Shown here: piece by piece, positions 12,258-23,762 of the stretch
Position numbering within the stretch: the stretch's first letter is position 1
Layout of the letters: each line of letters opens with the position of its first letter
From: Timema cristinae
Lineage: Eukaryota > Arthropoda > Insecta > Phasmatodea > Timematidae
Reading direction: 5' to 3'
Length of the DNA: 64,000 nucleotides
Assembly: GCA_039000515.1 (NCBI GenBank)
Contig: JBCFYV010011164.1
Location: 43,541,802-43,605,801 of the forward strand
The notes under the pieces: model-generated
The model's database searches: none
What the model saw: the letters and a program-made list of their open reading frames with translations, nothing else
Told to the model about the DNA's origin: nothing
Made by a program: the position numbers and the translations under genes

Positions 12258-12385
12258 AAAATATTGGGTCGGGTATCGATATGAATAGCAAAATATTGGG
12301 TCGGGTATCGATATGAATAGCAAAATATTGGGTTGGGTATCGATATGAATAGCAAAATATTGGGTTGGGTATCGATATGAATAGC
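12258..12385. repeat. Minisatellite, 4 copies of a 32 bp unit
   Basis: Unit begins AAAATATTGGGTYGGGTATC and ends GATATGAATAGC. It is repeated exactly every 32 bases from 12258. Copies 1-2 carry C and copies 3-4 carry T at one position, so the array grew by pairwise duplication or conversion. Because 32 is not a multiple of 3, minus-strand ORFs show the same repeat in different frames; they are not genes. Confidence 0.95.
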
Positions 12386-13074
12386 AAAATTCATTAGCAA
12401 ATACTTTAACAATATATATAAAAACTGAGTACACATTAAGATCTGTTTCTTGACATTGATCTAACAATGGTATCATAATTGTCAATATAGGCAGATGATG
12501 GCATAACACTAAAATGTTTCTCACCAATGATAATGTAATATAAAACCCAAAGTTAAAATATTAAGATTAATAATTTTTTAACTTTGTAATATGATATTAA
12601 AGTTTGATAACATCAAATTTAAATACTTCAACTTGTTTAAGTTATAGAGTTACTTAAATTAGTAGGCTATATTTAATCATACTATCTTCTAGAGTATTTT
12701 TAGGTTGATTAAAACCAACAAACAAAATCCATTTTGATGTTTTAAGTACCTATAAATGCATGGTTTTAAACAAACATCTTTATTTTAAGAAAAATATCAT
12801 TATTCAATATTATATTTATTATTTATTTTAATAACATATCTGGGCATCTTTCATAATTTTTATGGAATATTCAAGCGATGTAAAAAATAGTTAATGAAAT
12901 ATTTTCATTAAAATATTTTTCATTATAATGAATTTTAATTGGGAAAACAAAAAACTATTTATGGATTTATTTATTTTCTTTGGGATATTAATATAAATTG
13001 TCTGTTTATAACTTGACAGTTAATGAATAATTTATTCTGTTTTTTTAAATGTAAGCCTAGTTTTAAATTCTGGT
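12386..13074. other. No recognisable gene
   Basis: Very AT-rich DNA with long A/T runs and no coding or RNA signal. Confidence 0.5.
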
Positions 13075-13088
13075 TAAGTTCAATTAAT

Positions 13089-13338
13089 TATTATTATTAG
13101 CACCGCGTCTTACTACCCATTCGGGTTATACGCACTTACGCTAATGTGTAATGGTAGGGTGATTGTGAGATGAAATGAAGGACCTACAGTTTAACGTGGA
13201 ATCCGAACCACGGTGGTGGCCTGGCATTCCACACATTCACAAGATGTCTTGTCAGAGGTGTAGGAAGGGTTTGGAAATCAGATAAATCTATGCCGGGACC
13301 AAGGTTTGAACTCCGGCCGCCAGCACAGAAGTCTGACA
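13089..13338 (-). repeat. SINE family A, 5'-truncated, with target-site duplication
   Basis: Inverted copy running from the (ATT)n tail and 'agcaccgcgtcttactaccc' to 'cagcacagaagtctgaca' in the head. The 14 bp direct repeat TAAGTTCAATTAAT flanks it (13075-13088 and 13339-13352). Confidence 0.9.
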
Positions 13339-13526
13339 TAAGTTCAATTAATACAACAATAATGTGATTTTAACAGTAGACACTAGAGTAAAAATACATG
13401 GTTTTAAATACTATTCCTCCCCCTACAAATAGTTAACTTAGTATATAATAGGTGTAGTCATGTGTTCATTTACAAACTATTGTTTTTGTAACACTTGGTT
13501 TAGGAGCAGGGAAGGCAGTGAAGCTA

Positions 13527-13738
13527 CAGTAGCCGTGGCTTCTTTGGTGCTGACTGACAGCTCACAGCTGACTTCTGACAGTCAATATTTAGGTATAGTA
13601 CCCAAATTTTGACCGTCAGAAGTGACAGCTGAGCATATGGTTTGGTGTAGGGATACATAATTTGGTCTGGTAACTTTTCAAAGCTTTTAGCTTTTAGCTG
13701 TGCGCTGTCAGTCAGCACCAAAGAAGCCATGGGGTACT
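13527..13738. mobile_element. MITE with CAGTAGCC termini, Tc1/mariner-like (copy 1)
   Basis: Terminal inverted repeats pair CAGTAGCCGTGGCTTCTTTG then GTGCTGACTGACAGC on the left with GCTGTCAGTCAGCACCAAAG then AAGCCATGGGGTACT on the right. The left end sits next to a TA dinucleotide; the right flank has decayed. A nested palindrome (acttctgacagtcaa ... tttgaccgtcagaagt) lies inside. A second copy is at 42304-42522. Confidence 0.85.
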
Positions 13739-14648
13739 TTAACAGTATGACTGCTGATATTCTTGAGTTGATAATTCATCTCCTTTATTGGAGGGGTAAG
13801 GGGCACGTTCCCTATTGCCTCTCCCATCGGTTCATATCTCTGTATACAAAGGTTTAGGGCATTGGCCCTTATTGATCGAAGGCAGTCACACGCATACAAA
13901 CCGGCTTTTTATAAATCTGTTCACTGTTTTTACAATTCTTGATCAGTGATCATTGTAAGGTGTATTGATTGACAAGTGTTTAGATATATTCAGAATATGC
14001 AAAAAAATATTGTTTATTTCAAAAACATTCAAGAAAAGCTACATGTATGAAAAAAGTCAGGATACCCATTTTCTCAGGCAGAAACACCAAAGAGAGATAA
14101 ACAAATCAATTCCATCCACCGGTGGTAAGAATAAAAGTAAAGTAAAATGCATTACATTGTGAGAAGAATTCTTACAAAGATGCATCATCAATGTGATTTT
14201 TTTTTAATTTAAATAAATTGTGTTTTAATTCAATGACACCATATTTACAATATTCTTCAGTCTACTTACTACCCAGCTAATTTATTAACTAATATGAATG
14301 TATTAAATATTTGTTGATGAGGGTATAAAAAACTAGATAAGAATACAAATAATCTATCAGCTAGATGAAAAAAAAACATTTCAGTGGTGTGGGGTGACTA
14401 TTTTGTTTTTGTGTAGATTACAAATATGGCAACCCGGAAAACAAAATTGGTAGCTTTCTCATCTTTTTTTGCTAAAAAAAAAATATGTTGAAAATAACAC
14501 ATTATTTTTTGTTTTTATCTTTTCCCTTACTAAACATCAACTTAAAAAAAAAGTTCTTACAGAGTTTTTTTTAGCTATAATTCTCTACAAAAAGGGTTCA
14601 TTTTATTTTTAAGGTTGAACCAATGATAAAAGCCCTAACAAGGGTCAA

Positions 14649-14938
14649 TTATTATTATTATTATTATTATTAGCACCGCGTCTTACTACCCGTTCGGGTT
14701 ATACGCTCTTACGCTAATGTGTAATGGTAGGGTGATTATGAGATGAAATGATGGACCTACAGTTTAACGTGGAATCCGAACCACGGTGGAGGCCTGGCAT
14801 TCCCCACATTCACAAGATATCTTGTCAGAGGTGTAGGAAGGGTTTGGAAATCAGATAAATCTGTGCTGGGACCGAGGATTGAACCCTGGCCGCCAGCATA
14901 GAAATCTGACACCTTACCCCTAGACCACCAGGTCACCG
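14649..14938 (-). repeat. SINE family A, full length, with target-site duplication
   Basis: Complete inverted copy: (ATT)n tail, 'agcaccgcgtcttactaccc', body, inverted B box 'gaggattgaaccctgg', and inverted tRNA head ending 'accttacccctagaccacca' then 'ggtcacc'. The perfect 12 bp direct repeat AACAAGGGTCAA (14637-14648 and 14939-14950) flanks it. It therefore landed inside the left terminal repeat of the surrounding DNA element and is younger than it. Confidence 0.95.
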
Positions 14939-15252
14939 AACAAGGGTCAAACCTGAATAATATCCCGCCATATCGGGACTTAAATGCATCACGCAAAGTT
15001 AATATTCTTAGAATCCACCAAACTGAATTGCCGAGAATAATACATGGAATTTAATAATGATTATGTGTAACAATTACTTATATTCACAAAATATTGTACA
15101 GTTTCTATTGGGGAGACAATCTTCCTAAAGTTACTCCTGTTCCCAGGAAACTGAATCAATAGAGTTTGATTTGTACAAAATTAACTCGATTAAAGACTTC
15201 AAGAGAGCTCACGGGCAAGATAATACTACACCTGTGTTGTATGCAAATATAA

Positions 15253-15913
15253 AAGGAGTCTTCAAAGTTAGGTTTTGACCACAGCCCACAGTTCCTTACA
15301 GCTAATTCCAACAAGGCTAACCTAATTAAGTTTCTAATTGATTTGTGGAGCAAGGTGCAGAGTAGAGTTATGTTCATTGCTAATGAAGACAAGTGCTGGA
15401 AAGTAACGTCTGTTGAAGCAACAGAGTCTACTGAAATTGTTTGTGACCAAGAAGAGGCCGACACAAGGCTAGCCTTACATGCTGCACATGTGTGAGAGAG
15501 TAACATCCTTCAGTTGTTGTTTATGCTTACGACACCGATGTCCTAATAATTCTGCTGGATTTCACTCAACAAATTACATGCCAAGCTTATGTGAGAATTG
15601 GTAAGCAAGGAAAAGATCAGATTGTCACCCTTCAAATGTTGTTGGCAAGCACAATCCTAAACTATCAGATGGCTGCAACACTGATGACTTCATGAAAGCT
15701 CTGATAAGATTTCATTGCTTCACAAGCTGTGACAGTGTTTCAGCCTTTTATGGCAAAGGAAAGAGGACGCCTTTCAAACTAATGAGCACTGCAGCACACT
15801 ACAACAAATCGTTCAAAGCCTTTGGAGAAGAATGTATGGTAAGTGAACCCTTAAATGCTATCTTGGAGATGTTTGTGAGCCAATTGTACGGCGAAAAAAA
15901 ACTGAGTCCGTAA
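15253..15913 (+). pseudogene. Decayed EADTR-family (PIN-like) repeat-associated protein
   Basis: Three frames in succession encode recognisable blocks of a protein family that recurs in repeat-rich animal genomes. The first open stretch runs to the TGA at 15493 and contains EEADTRLALHAAHV (15451-15492). After a frameshift comes VVYAYDTDVLIILLDF (about 15516-15563) and VRIGKQGKDQ. After a second shift, from about 15692, comes RFHCFTSCDSVSAFYGKGK, ending at the stop near 15911. The ordered acidic motifs (EAD, DTD, CDS) resemble the metal-binding layout of PIN/FEN-type nucleases; that fold assignment is inference. The gene lies inside TIRs (14631-17059), so it may be cargo or the recombinase. 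At least two frameshifts and stops make this copy dead. Confidence 0.7.
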
Positions 15914-17059
15914 ATACACTTAAGTATAATTTGTACTGCTGTGAAGGAGGCAATATTCTACAAGAGTTCTTACCTCCTTGTCTTTCAACATTATGTCTCC
16001 TGGTAAGCACCCCTAATATTTCAGCCTTTTTTAAAACCTTAATATTATGGCACTAGTTCTATCTTGGATATAGAGTTGCGCAGCGAACTGTGTTTTATAG
16101 CGTAGCAAGAGGTAGGTCCTGTCATCTGAAATGTAAGCAAGCCTGATTAAGTTAGTAGCACTCACCACTCATGAAAAGACAGCCTGGCATTTGTCAACAT
16201 GTTTTCATTATAGTTTGGTTAGTGGCAGTACTAATGTTTTATTTTTGTGTTGTGCATATTTGTTTTTTTTTTATTAAATTTTATTTTATTTTATTTTATT
16301 AAACATATATTAAGACTAACAAATTGCACATTAACCTTGGCCATTTTTTAAATACAGCGCTTGAAAATTGTCCAATTTTATAACATGCTCACACCCCTTT
16401 TTATTGAGCACCCCCAATATTTTTTACAGCCTATGATTGCTATTAAGTGACTTGGAAGTCAAGCCGCTCCTGAGTAAGTACTGGAGATGATATCATGCAA
16501 ATGCAAATCCTGTCAACCAGGATGATGAACGCGCTTGGACGTCAACCTCTCATGCACCGACATTTACAGTTGCTTGTGTGCTAAACAAGAAATTGACACC
16601 ACGATGATGATTTTGAAGATGAATGTTAGTGAAGCTATAAAGTGATATACAGTACAAAGAGTTGTTAGAAACCTTAGTATTTCCATTTTTTGGTTATAAA
16701 ATAACATTAGTTTTGAACAAAAACTATATAAATATGTGTGTTTGTAGCAAAAGTCACCATATAACAAAGATGCACCATTAGTTAGCTATCTGTAAATAAA
16801 TATGCAGTAAACCTTACCAACATATGAATTTACCGTACTTGTTTGTGTCAACCGTAAAACTAAAACGAGAAAGATAGATGATATACTTTGTGATGAAATA
16901 GAAACTAAACAAATTTTGTTTTGTGAATAGGAATTACATATAAATATATTATAACTATATAAAATTCAGTTTGGGGGATTTTAAGCATATTAACTTTGTG
17001 TGATACATATAAGACCTGGAATAGCGGGATATTATTCAGGTTTGACCCTCATTAGGGCT

Positions 17060-18969
17060 GGAAGTGTATGCCCGTCAAGCCATTATTGAGTGGGGAAAGC
17101 ACTAGAGGAGGGGTGTTTTAGGGTTCTCAAACACCTCCAGATGAAAGTATTGTTGTATTAAAAATAAATTTAAATCGTTTCAAGAGGGATTCAAGGCTTA
17201 AATATGCCTTGCCAACTGCTAGGAGATTTCACCATGAGCCACCTAAGGTAATAGACTATGGTTATGGATGGTTATGTCCCATCCGCATGGTAGTATTGTC
17301 TATCATCTCAAACTGATGTCCCCCCCTCCCCAGCCCCCCTTAACATTATGATTTCACACACACTTTTTTTTAGAGTAAAGAGCATTATTTTTATATCATT
17401 ATATCAGGGTGGAACCCTTTGATATGTCCTCAATATTTAGCGCCACTCTCGCTATGAAACCTCCTTATTTACATGTGTTTTGAGTTTAGAAGCTAATTAG
17501 ATAAGTTACTAAAATAATAAAAATATGTATCTGTGATTAAAATATATTGTAGAAACATAAAATCAATATTAACTAAATCAAGAATATGTTTCTAATGCAA
17601 TACTTATAGACTAAAGTATTAATTTCCCATGTATTTTTATGGTACCCCATTGAGAACTTCCGGCCTAGACCCTAGAGGAGTGTTTCCCAAACATTGGTAC
17701 GTGTGCCTCCAGGGATTTAACACTGAGTTCTATGAATCATTAAATAGTTTATGATAGGCCTAGTAGTAAGTCTGATAAATAGAAAAATTAACATAGATTT
17801 TGATGTGATGTCTTGGCATTTCTATACACATTTATTTCTCTTTGACATGTCTTTGTTTATAACTTACCTTTAGAGATTTATAAACGTTTGAAGAGACAGT
17901 TTATATTGTTAGGTATCTAGCATTATTTAGAATGTTAATTAATGCATCAGGTGCTGCACAATGAATGGCTTACTCACCATTAAACAATCTGTGAGGTATC
18001 CTAAGTAATTACCTTGTTAAACCGCAGACAAATTGTATAACAGTATCAACAGAAACTTGCAAGCTGTCTTAAAGTAATGGAGAGGGGAACCACAAAAACT
18101 GAGTATATAACCTTTTGTGTTTTCAACTCTTGTGAGAAGAGTAGAGGGTAAGACCTATACATAAGTCCTTCCTTGGGAACCAGCAAACTTTCCACTACCT
18201 CATCTACAAAGCAATACCCTTGGAAGAGTCCTGGATCATATTTTGCCTGTGACCCGTAAACTAGGGGCGATTTAAATCATAATTAATAAAAGTATAGGAC
18301 TAATTTTTTCCTGAAATAACTTCAAATGTTCCAAGATAATGGTGGACGCTCTTTTTTTTTATGCTCACTTATTTAACTTTTAAATCACTTAGTTCAAATC
18401 AATAATAGGTTTGGTAAAAAAAAAAGTTATAGCTTTGTACAAAGGCTTTTGATTTTGTCAGATGTATTAAGGTGTGTAGAGGCAAAGTGAAAGTGAGGCT
18501 GTGTCGGTGAAGAGAGTGAGGCAATATGTGATTGAGCCAAGTCGTGTCTGCACATAAAAGTGAGGCTATACACATGTGTGCCTTTGTTCAGCCTTGCTGC
18601 AAATTTGGCTCTAGTTTATATGCACCATTAAAATATTAGTAACTACAAGCAAGTATGAAATGTGGATGACACACAACTACTGCTCGTATCAAGTTGGCTG
18701 CGGCACACCATTTGTGGAAAAGCGGATAGGCGCTAATGGAAACATTTACGTTTTTCCCTTTCCCCCCCCCTCCTTCCAGGTATCAATAATATAAAATTAT
18801 AAAAAAATAAGCCCACTCCTGACAGATTTGGATACAAGAAACACTTTACTGAAATATATTACTCAAGCCTTCCATAACCACTAGTTCAAAATTCTTGATC
18901 TATCTTTCCTCTTATAATCTACATTTGTAGTACTGTAAATTAATCAATTAAATTCAAGTATGTACTTAC
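17060..18969. other. No recognisable gene (probable intron of the GGPP synthase gene)
   Basis: AT-rich sequence without coding similarity. It lies downstream of exon 2 of the minus-strand GGPP synthase gene, so it is expected to be intronic. I searched for the next exon (DDxxD-type aspartate-rich motif) by eye down to base 1 and did not find it. Confidence 0.5.
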
Positions 18970-19124
18970 AGAAGACTGGCATTATGAAGCATTTGTGTAA
19001 TATCACCCACAGCAACTAGTTTGTCAGAAGGAATCTTCAACCAATTATTGAAGGCCAGAGCTAATTTGGCACGAATTTGCTTGCCAGGCACTTGATGAAT
19101 ATACTTGAATGGCTCTAAGAGTTT
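18970..19124 (-). CDS. GGPS1: Geranylgeranyl diphosphate synthase, coding exon 2 (partial gene)
   Basis: Read on the minus strand, this exon encodes KLLEPFKYIHQVPGKQIRAK followed by LALAFNNWLKIPSDKLVAVG and DITQMLHNASLL. This is the conserved N-terminal region of class-1 geranylgeranyl diphosphate synthase (LLEP.KY, PGKQ.R, MLHNASLL), the prenyltransferase that adds isopentenyl diphosphate to make GGPP for protein prenylation. The PGKQ-R segment binds diphosphate in the family. The catalytic aspartate-rich motifs should start immediately after LL, in the next exon, which I did not find. Splice signals are good: a T-rich tract ending AG before AAACTC (acceptor at 19125-19126) and CTTCT|GTAAGT (donor at 18964-18969). 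Exon length is 155 bp: it starts in phase 0 and ends after two bases of a Leu codon. No frameshift, so it looks functional. Confidence 0.88.
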
Positions 19125-20929
19125 CTAAAAAAAAAAAAAGCAAAATCATAACCAATTAAAAATGTAGGTAAAATAACAACAATAATCCAACTGCCCGAGT
19201 TAATTTAGTGTTAGCAGGCTTAGACGAGATGGCAGAAATTTAAATCCAAACCAAGTAGGCTAATTTGTAGGGTGTTTGTACCCCCAATTGTGGTTCACCC
19301 TCCTCTCTTAAGAGCCTATATCATCCCACAAATAACTTAACACCTAACTTAGGTAGGTATTAAAGCATAAAGTCAAGCGTCACCTTCTGGTGCAGTTTTC
19401 TATGTTCTAGGCCTACTGAAATTGAGACTAGTGGAACTCTTTTAAATTAAAAAAAAATATTGCACAATCATTATTTTTAAACTAAAAATCTATTATGTGG
19501 TCCCAATTTTAATGTTTTCAAATGAATAATAAATAATACTGCACTTTGATCAATTTTCTAATTGAAGAGTAATCTTAGGGGTTATTTAATTTTCCTGTTA
19601 ATCGGCCGTGAGATGAGTTACCAGTATTAAGAAAAATAATGGTGTACCATTAGTTCACCCAAAAATGGCATTGGACTAGAGTTTATTGAGAAATCTAGAT
19701 AGTTTGGCTCAAAACAAATTATGTTGTGTTCTTCCATAGACGTGACACCATTTTAAACATTTTCATATTGATTTACACACACAAATTGTCATATTATAAA
19801 TACAAAGATTAACACACAATTCATAAAACTTGTGTAGACCTAATGTGCATTGCTAATGAGTACTGATCATTTTGACAGTAAATTTATTATGAATTAAATA
19901 TCCAAGCAAATCATGAATTTAATGTGTAACTGAACAATACAACCCACTGGCTCAATAGTATTCTCGGCTGAAATGCAGACTGCTATCACAGAGAATCACA
20001 AGAAAAATTGTAGGCCCATTAGAGAGATTTTAGGTTCCTCAGTGAGATAGCCTACTTAAATTTGATTGGTTCATATGAAATGTTATGTGGCAACAATCAA
20101 GTGCATCCTTTTTAGATAGATCCTTTTGTAATATAGATATAATATGATGAGGAATAGAAGTCAAATAAGCTTACATATTTTTAATTGGAGCATGCGGCTA
20201 AATATAGGCCACCTGATAACTACTTTGAATTTTAGAAAAGAAAAGATTTAAGTCAGTCAGGGTTTATTTGGAATGTGTCCCTTATTTGGTGGAATCTGTA
20301 AATTTCAATAATTGAGCTTACAGATTAAATTTTGTACAAAAATATACCTATATGTGTGTGCACTAATCATCCCCAAAAATGTATAAAATTTTAATTAATT
20401 TTCATCACATTGAATATGCATATCATAATTTTAGAGTCCAACATGCAAATGCGTTCTTTTTCAAAAAAATATTTTAGTAAAAATAACACTACCAGACAAG
20501 GTTATAAATTACATTTAAAAGAGAAGAGGAAAACATGTCAAAATATTTTGCTTTGATTATGAAATAGTTACCTACCATAATTAATTTGTGAGCTGACTAA
20601 AAGTACATTATTTTGACATTATTTTTACGCCATGTTATTTACCATGTTTTCCCACAATGTACACTGTGACAACTTTGCTAAACAACTAAGTAGAGGTATG
20701 ATTAGTTTGTTTCATAACATGCAAACGATTATTTTAAACAAACTATAGAGTCAGCAAAGCAGGCAGGATAAAACTTATTTTATTTTTCTAGGTCATATTT
20801 TGGAAAATTTAATATTTTTTCATTTATACACACACAAACACAAAGCAAATTTCCAAAGATAAAATAAATATTGTAAAATAATTCTATATAATATAATAAA
20901 TTCAAAAACCTTAATTACAGAAGAATGTT

Positions 20930-21115
20930 ATTATTATTAGCACCGCGTCTTATTACCCATTCGGGTTATACACACTTACGCTAATGTGTAAATGATAGGG
21001 TGATTGTGAGATGAAATGAAGGACCTACAGTTTGACGTGGAATCCGAACCACGGTGGTGGCCTGGCATTCCCCACATTCACAAGATGTCTTGTCAGAGGT
21101 GAAGGAAGGGTTTGG
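20930..21115 (-). repeat. SINE family A, 5'-truncated, with target-site duplication (intronic)
   Basis: Inverted copy from the (ATT)n tail to 'tcagaggtgaaggaagggtt'. The perfect 14 bp direct repeat TACAGAAGAATGTT is present at 20916-20929 and 21116-21129. Confidence 0.9.
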
Positions 21116-21561
21116 TACAGAAGAATGTTGATTTCTAGAACATAGCCTAAATATTTAAAAGAATGTCAAAACATGGCATTCAAATTAAAACACATCCTAA
21201 CCTCTTTGTTTACTACTCTCCAAACTATTATTAATAAATAAAATATAACATGTTTAAGAGTACAAAATATCGGTAATGGTCTATATTTTATGACCTACAA
21301 AATAACCTAACCTAATATTCCATGATTGAGTAAGGTAAATTAAATGCCAAAATAAGTAAGGATGGGTATACAAGGCTATATTTATTTAGGTGAACATTTG
21401 TGTAGGTTAAGAGATTGAAAAGTTTCAGGAAACACTGAGTAATAAGGCTGAATAATACCCTGTGATATAGGTTGGTTAAGTTGATTTTCTATGCTTAGAT
21501 TTAAAATTGTGTTAATATTTCCAAGTATTTACCTTTTATGAGAAAATGTAGTTATCTTGTT

Positions 21562-21780
21562 ACCTGCTTCAATGGACACATGGTTTAAGGCATCACTCTC
21601 GTGTTAGACTAGACTGCCTAAGATAAGGCGATCGGGGTTCGAATCCTGGTCGGGTGTAATCAGGGTGTTTTTTCCAAAATGGTTTTTCACTTTGCCTTTA
21701 TATAAGTGCGGGTCCACTTCCTCTATATTCAACCTTTTTCATCCCTAAGTAGCTAGTAAGACAGTGCAAAAAAATATATA
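21562..21780 (+). repeat. SINE family B (intronic)
   Basis: Head 'acctgcttcaatggacacat', B box 'cggggttcgaatcctgg', body 'gcgggtccacttcctctata', then a shortened tail 'gtagctagtaagacagtgc'. Confidence 0.85.
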
Positions 21781-21927
21781 ATGAAAAATGTTGCCCGGTA
21801 CCAGTAGGGCCTAATGTTATTTTGATTAAAATATTTCTTGAAAAATAAATTAGTTGAGTACTAGAGCCTATTTTTAAATAAACTGATTTTAAACTACAAA
21901 CATTTTCAACAAATAGCATTTAATTAC

Positions 21928-22008
21928 CTCATCTTCAGATCTGTCGCTAGAGTTGAGTCTACTATTAGAAATTCCGTTTCCTTCGCCGACTTGAGTTTCC
22001 ATTTTCAT
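21928..22008 (-). CDS. GGPS1: Geranylgeranyl diphosphate synthase, coding exon 1
   Basis: Encodes MKMETQVGEGNGISNSRLNS then SDRSEDE and ends at a codon boundary with the donor GAG|GTAATT. Exon 2 starts in the same phase with KLLEPFKY, so the join gives the normal start of GGPP synthase. Such short, polar, poorly conserved N-termini preceding LLEP are usual for the family. I chose the ATG at 22006-22008. An in-frame ATG at 22002 is equally possible. An upstream in-frame ATG at 22080 would add 24 residues (MASFLCKRHYYF...), which look like 5' UTR. The sequence above 22080 (to about 22350) is the likely promoter side; no TATA or initiator could be assigned with confidence. Confidence 0.8.
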
Positions 22009-22080
22009 TAAATATCGTTTTCTGAACAAAGGTTGTTTGGAAACAAAATAATAATGCCTCTTGCACAGAAACGATGCCAC

Positions 22081-23170
22081 TATTAAAACCTGAGCTTCAC
22101 GTCAAATATATACCACATATTAATTAATAACCTCATTTTTGTCAAGAGTACCTAAACGTTCATATTCGTACAGAAACAGATCAATGACTACCGCATTGCA
22201 TTGATAGGAGATAAGTTTATTTTACTAACTTCTGCTCATTATATTGACACAATAAAGCATAGAAAAGACAGTTTAATATAGAAGGCGCTCTCAGTGGTAT
22301 ATTGCTGAACCATAACAAGTAGCGCCAAGTGTCGCTTTCCTTAACTAACAACTGTTCTGGCGGTATATTCAAATCTAGGTGTACTTGAGCTATTTATGAT
22401 TCAAGGGCTCTGGTGTAAATAATGGTACCTAAAATTTTGGATTATCATGTTCTATTTAGATTGGTTTTTAGTTGAAAATTTGGCAGAAGTTGACTCCTAA
22501 AATTATAATTTTCTATTATATTCTTTAATTAAAGCTGATACAACATGAAAATGCAAAATTCTAAATACTATTATTTACATCAGAGCCCTTCATTTTCAAG
22601 GAAACCTAATGGAATTAAATTTGCAATATATAGAAAACTATTTATACATAACAAATGTTTTTGTTTTTCAAATTAGACCTCTAGACCTTTATTTTTGGTT
22701 GAAATCATATTAATTTTTGTAATGAGGGAACCCAATAACTTTTTTTAAAACTTGTGAGAGAAAAGGCCAAACAAACTTAAAACTGTGTTCACAAATTTTA
22801 CTAATCAAACACAATAGAAACAGTATTACATTTGTTGACAGATCACTTTACCGTAATATTTAAAAAAAATCTTATTTCCCTACTTTAGTGGTCAAATGAT
22901 TTAAGGCAGCCAGGTCAAACTCATGGACCAAGTGTATTTTGCAGCCGCTTGGAGAAACAGGGTTTTAAATAGGTGTTTATCCAAGAGCATGTGCGGCTAA
23001 ATCAACAACCGTACTTTATTGTCTTTTCTAGCCCCAGCCTCCCTATAAAAATATGTTAAACCAGAAATTTTTCATAATATTTTTCTTATTACCCAGGCAT
23101 CAGTTTATAACATGTTATAAACGTTCACTTCCTATGTATTCCTCTTAACATAAATACTATTGCATGGTCT
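22081..23170. other. Upstream region of the GGPP synthase gene; no other gene
   Basis: The first 250 bases are slightly richer in CpG than their surroundings (for example around 22280-22340), as expected near a promoter. The rest is AT-rich without coding similarity. Confidence 0.4.
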
Positions 23171-23174
23171 GAAA

Positions 23175-23762
23175 TTATTGGTTTTCTGTTGCCCCCACCC
23201 AAATCCTCAAACCCCTCACAATCACATCATCACATGCCTTATAAGTGAGACCAGGTGATAGGGACATTTCATCAAAAATTAAAGTACAATATTTAACAGG
23301 TGGTTTCATTTTAGAAACAGTTTCTTTCATGTGCTTGAAAATTTGATCATTCAATCCAGCATTGAATGGCACTTTCCTCAACAACCGCATAATTTATTTC
23401 TTACTCGGTAGAGCAAACATCTTTGAGAGCAAGCGGTAACCTTTACCACTCTGTTTAAAAAGTGATAAACTTAAAATTTTATCTTCGGTTGAGAATCTAT
23501 ATACTTTAGGATGCTTGTTTTGATTTCTTATTTAAGATTCTATAAATGTCCTGGTTGTTGAATTTAATTTTGAAATAAATTTCCTAAACTTTACTGTGTC
23601 CACACATTTATGGGCTGCTACCGATCTTTGTTTGAATGACAAACATCTTCTAGATAACCGATCTTGTTTTTTTTTTGTAGCTGAGTGGCCACACTGTAAA
23701 TATAATGAGCTTTTGGTGTTAGGTAGATTTCTCGAGGCACATTCACTCTGCCTAATAAGCAA
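23175..23762 (-). pseudogene. P-element/THAP9-like transposase remnant
   Basis: One minus-strand frame stays recognisable for about 195 codons with only two in-frame stops (after TTRTFIES, near 23532, and after ALPSKK, near 23391). It reads ...KVYRFSTEDKILSLSLFKQS..., then RLLSKMFALPSKK, then FKHMKETVSKMKPPVKYC, then TLIFDEMSLSPGLTYK. These are the helix-turn-helix-like and first RNase-H-like parts of the P-element transposase family. The FDEMSL block holds the first catalytic Asp (codon at 23271-23273). The N-terminal THAP finger and everything after VGATENQ are missing, so this is a decayed fragment. Its homologs act as cut-and-paste transposases or domesticated THAP9-type proteins. Confidence 0.75.

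Larger units (their letters stand above)
14631..17059. mobile_element. TIR-bounded DNA element carrying a decayed EADTR/PIN-like gene
   Basis: The left terminus AGCCCTAACAAGGGTCAA (14631-14648), continued after a SINE insertion by ACCTGAATAATATCCCGC (14951-), is matched in inverse orientation by the right terminus (about 17020-17059; reads GCGGGATATTATTCAGGTTT then GACCCTCATTAGGGCT). By eye about 37 of 40 bases agree. Without the SINE and its duplication the element is about 2.1 kb. The only coding remnant inside is the plus-strand EADTR-family gene. I found no convincing target-site duplication and no known transposase, so superfamily and autonomy are unresolved. Confidence 0.75.
19125..21927 (-). 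other. GGPS1: Intron 1 of the GGPP synthase gene
   Basis: A 2.8 kb phase-0 intron on the minus strand, running from GAG|GTAATT (near 21927) to TTTTTAG|AAAC (near 19125). It carries one SINE A (20930-21115) and one SINE B (21562-21780). The remaining sequence is AT-rich and noncoding. Confidence 0.8.

Noticed and set aside
12258..12385. CRISPR-like array
   Set aside because: The units are contiguous with no spacers, and the DNA is eukaryotic.
12144..12527. 127-codon minus-strand ORF with internal peptide repeats
   Set aside because: It translates the 32 bp minisatellite; the peptide repeat reflects the DNA repeat and no family or splice context supports it.
14757..14996. 79-codon ORF in SINE A, and the similar 67-codon ORF at 49748-49951
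   Set aside because: The two ORFs share sequence only because both cross the same SINE; the SINE is noncoding.
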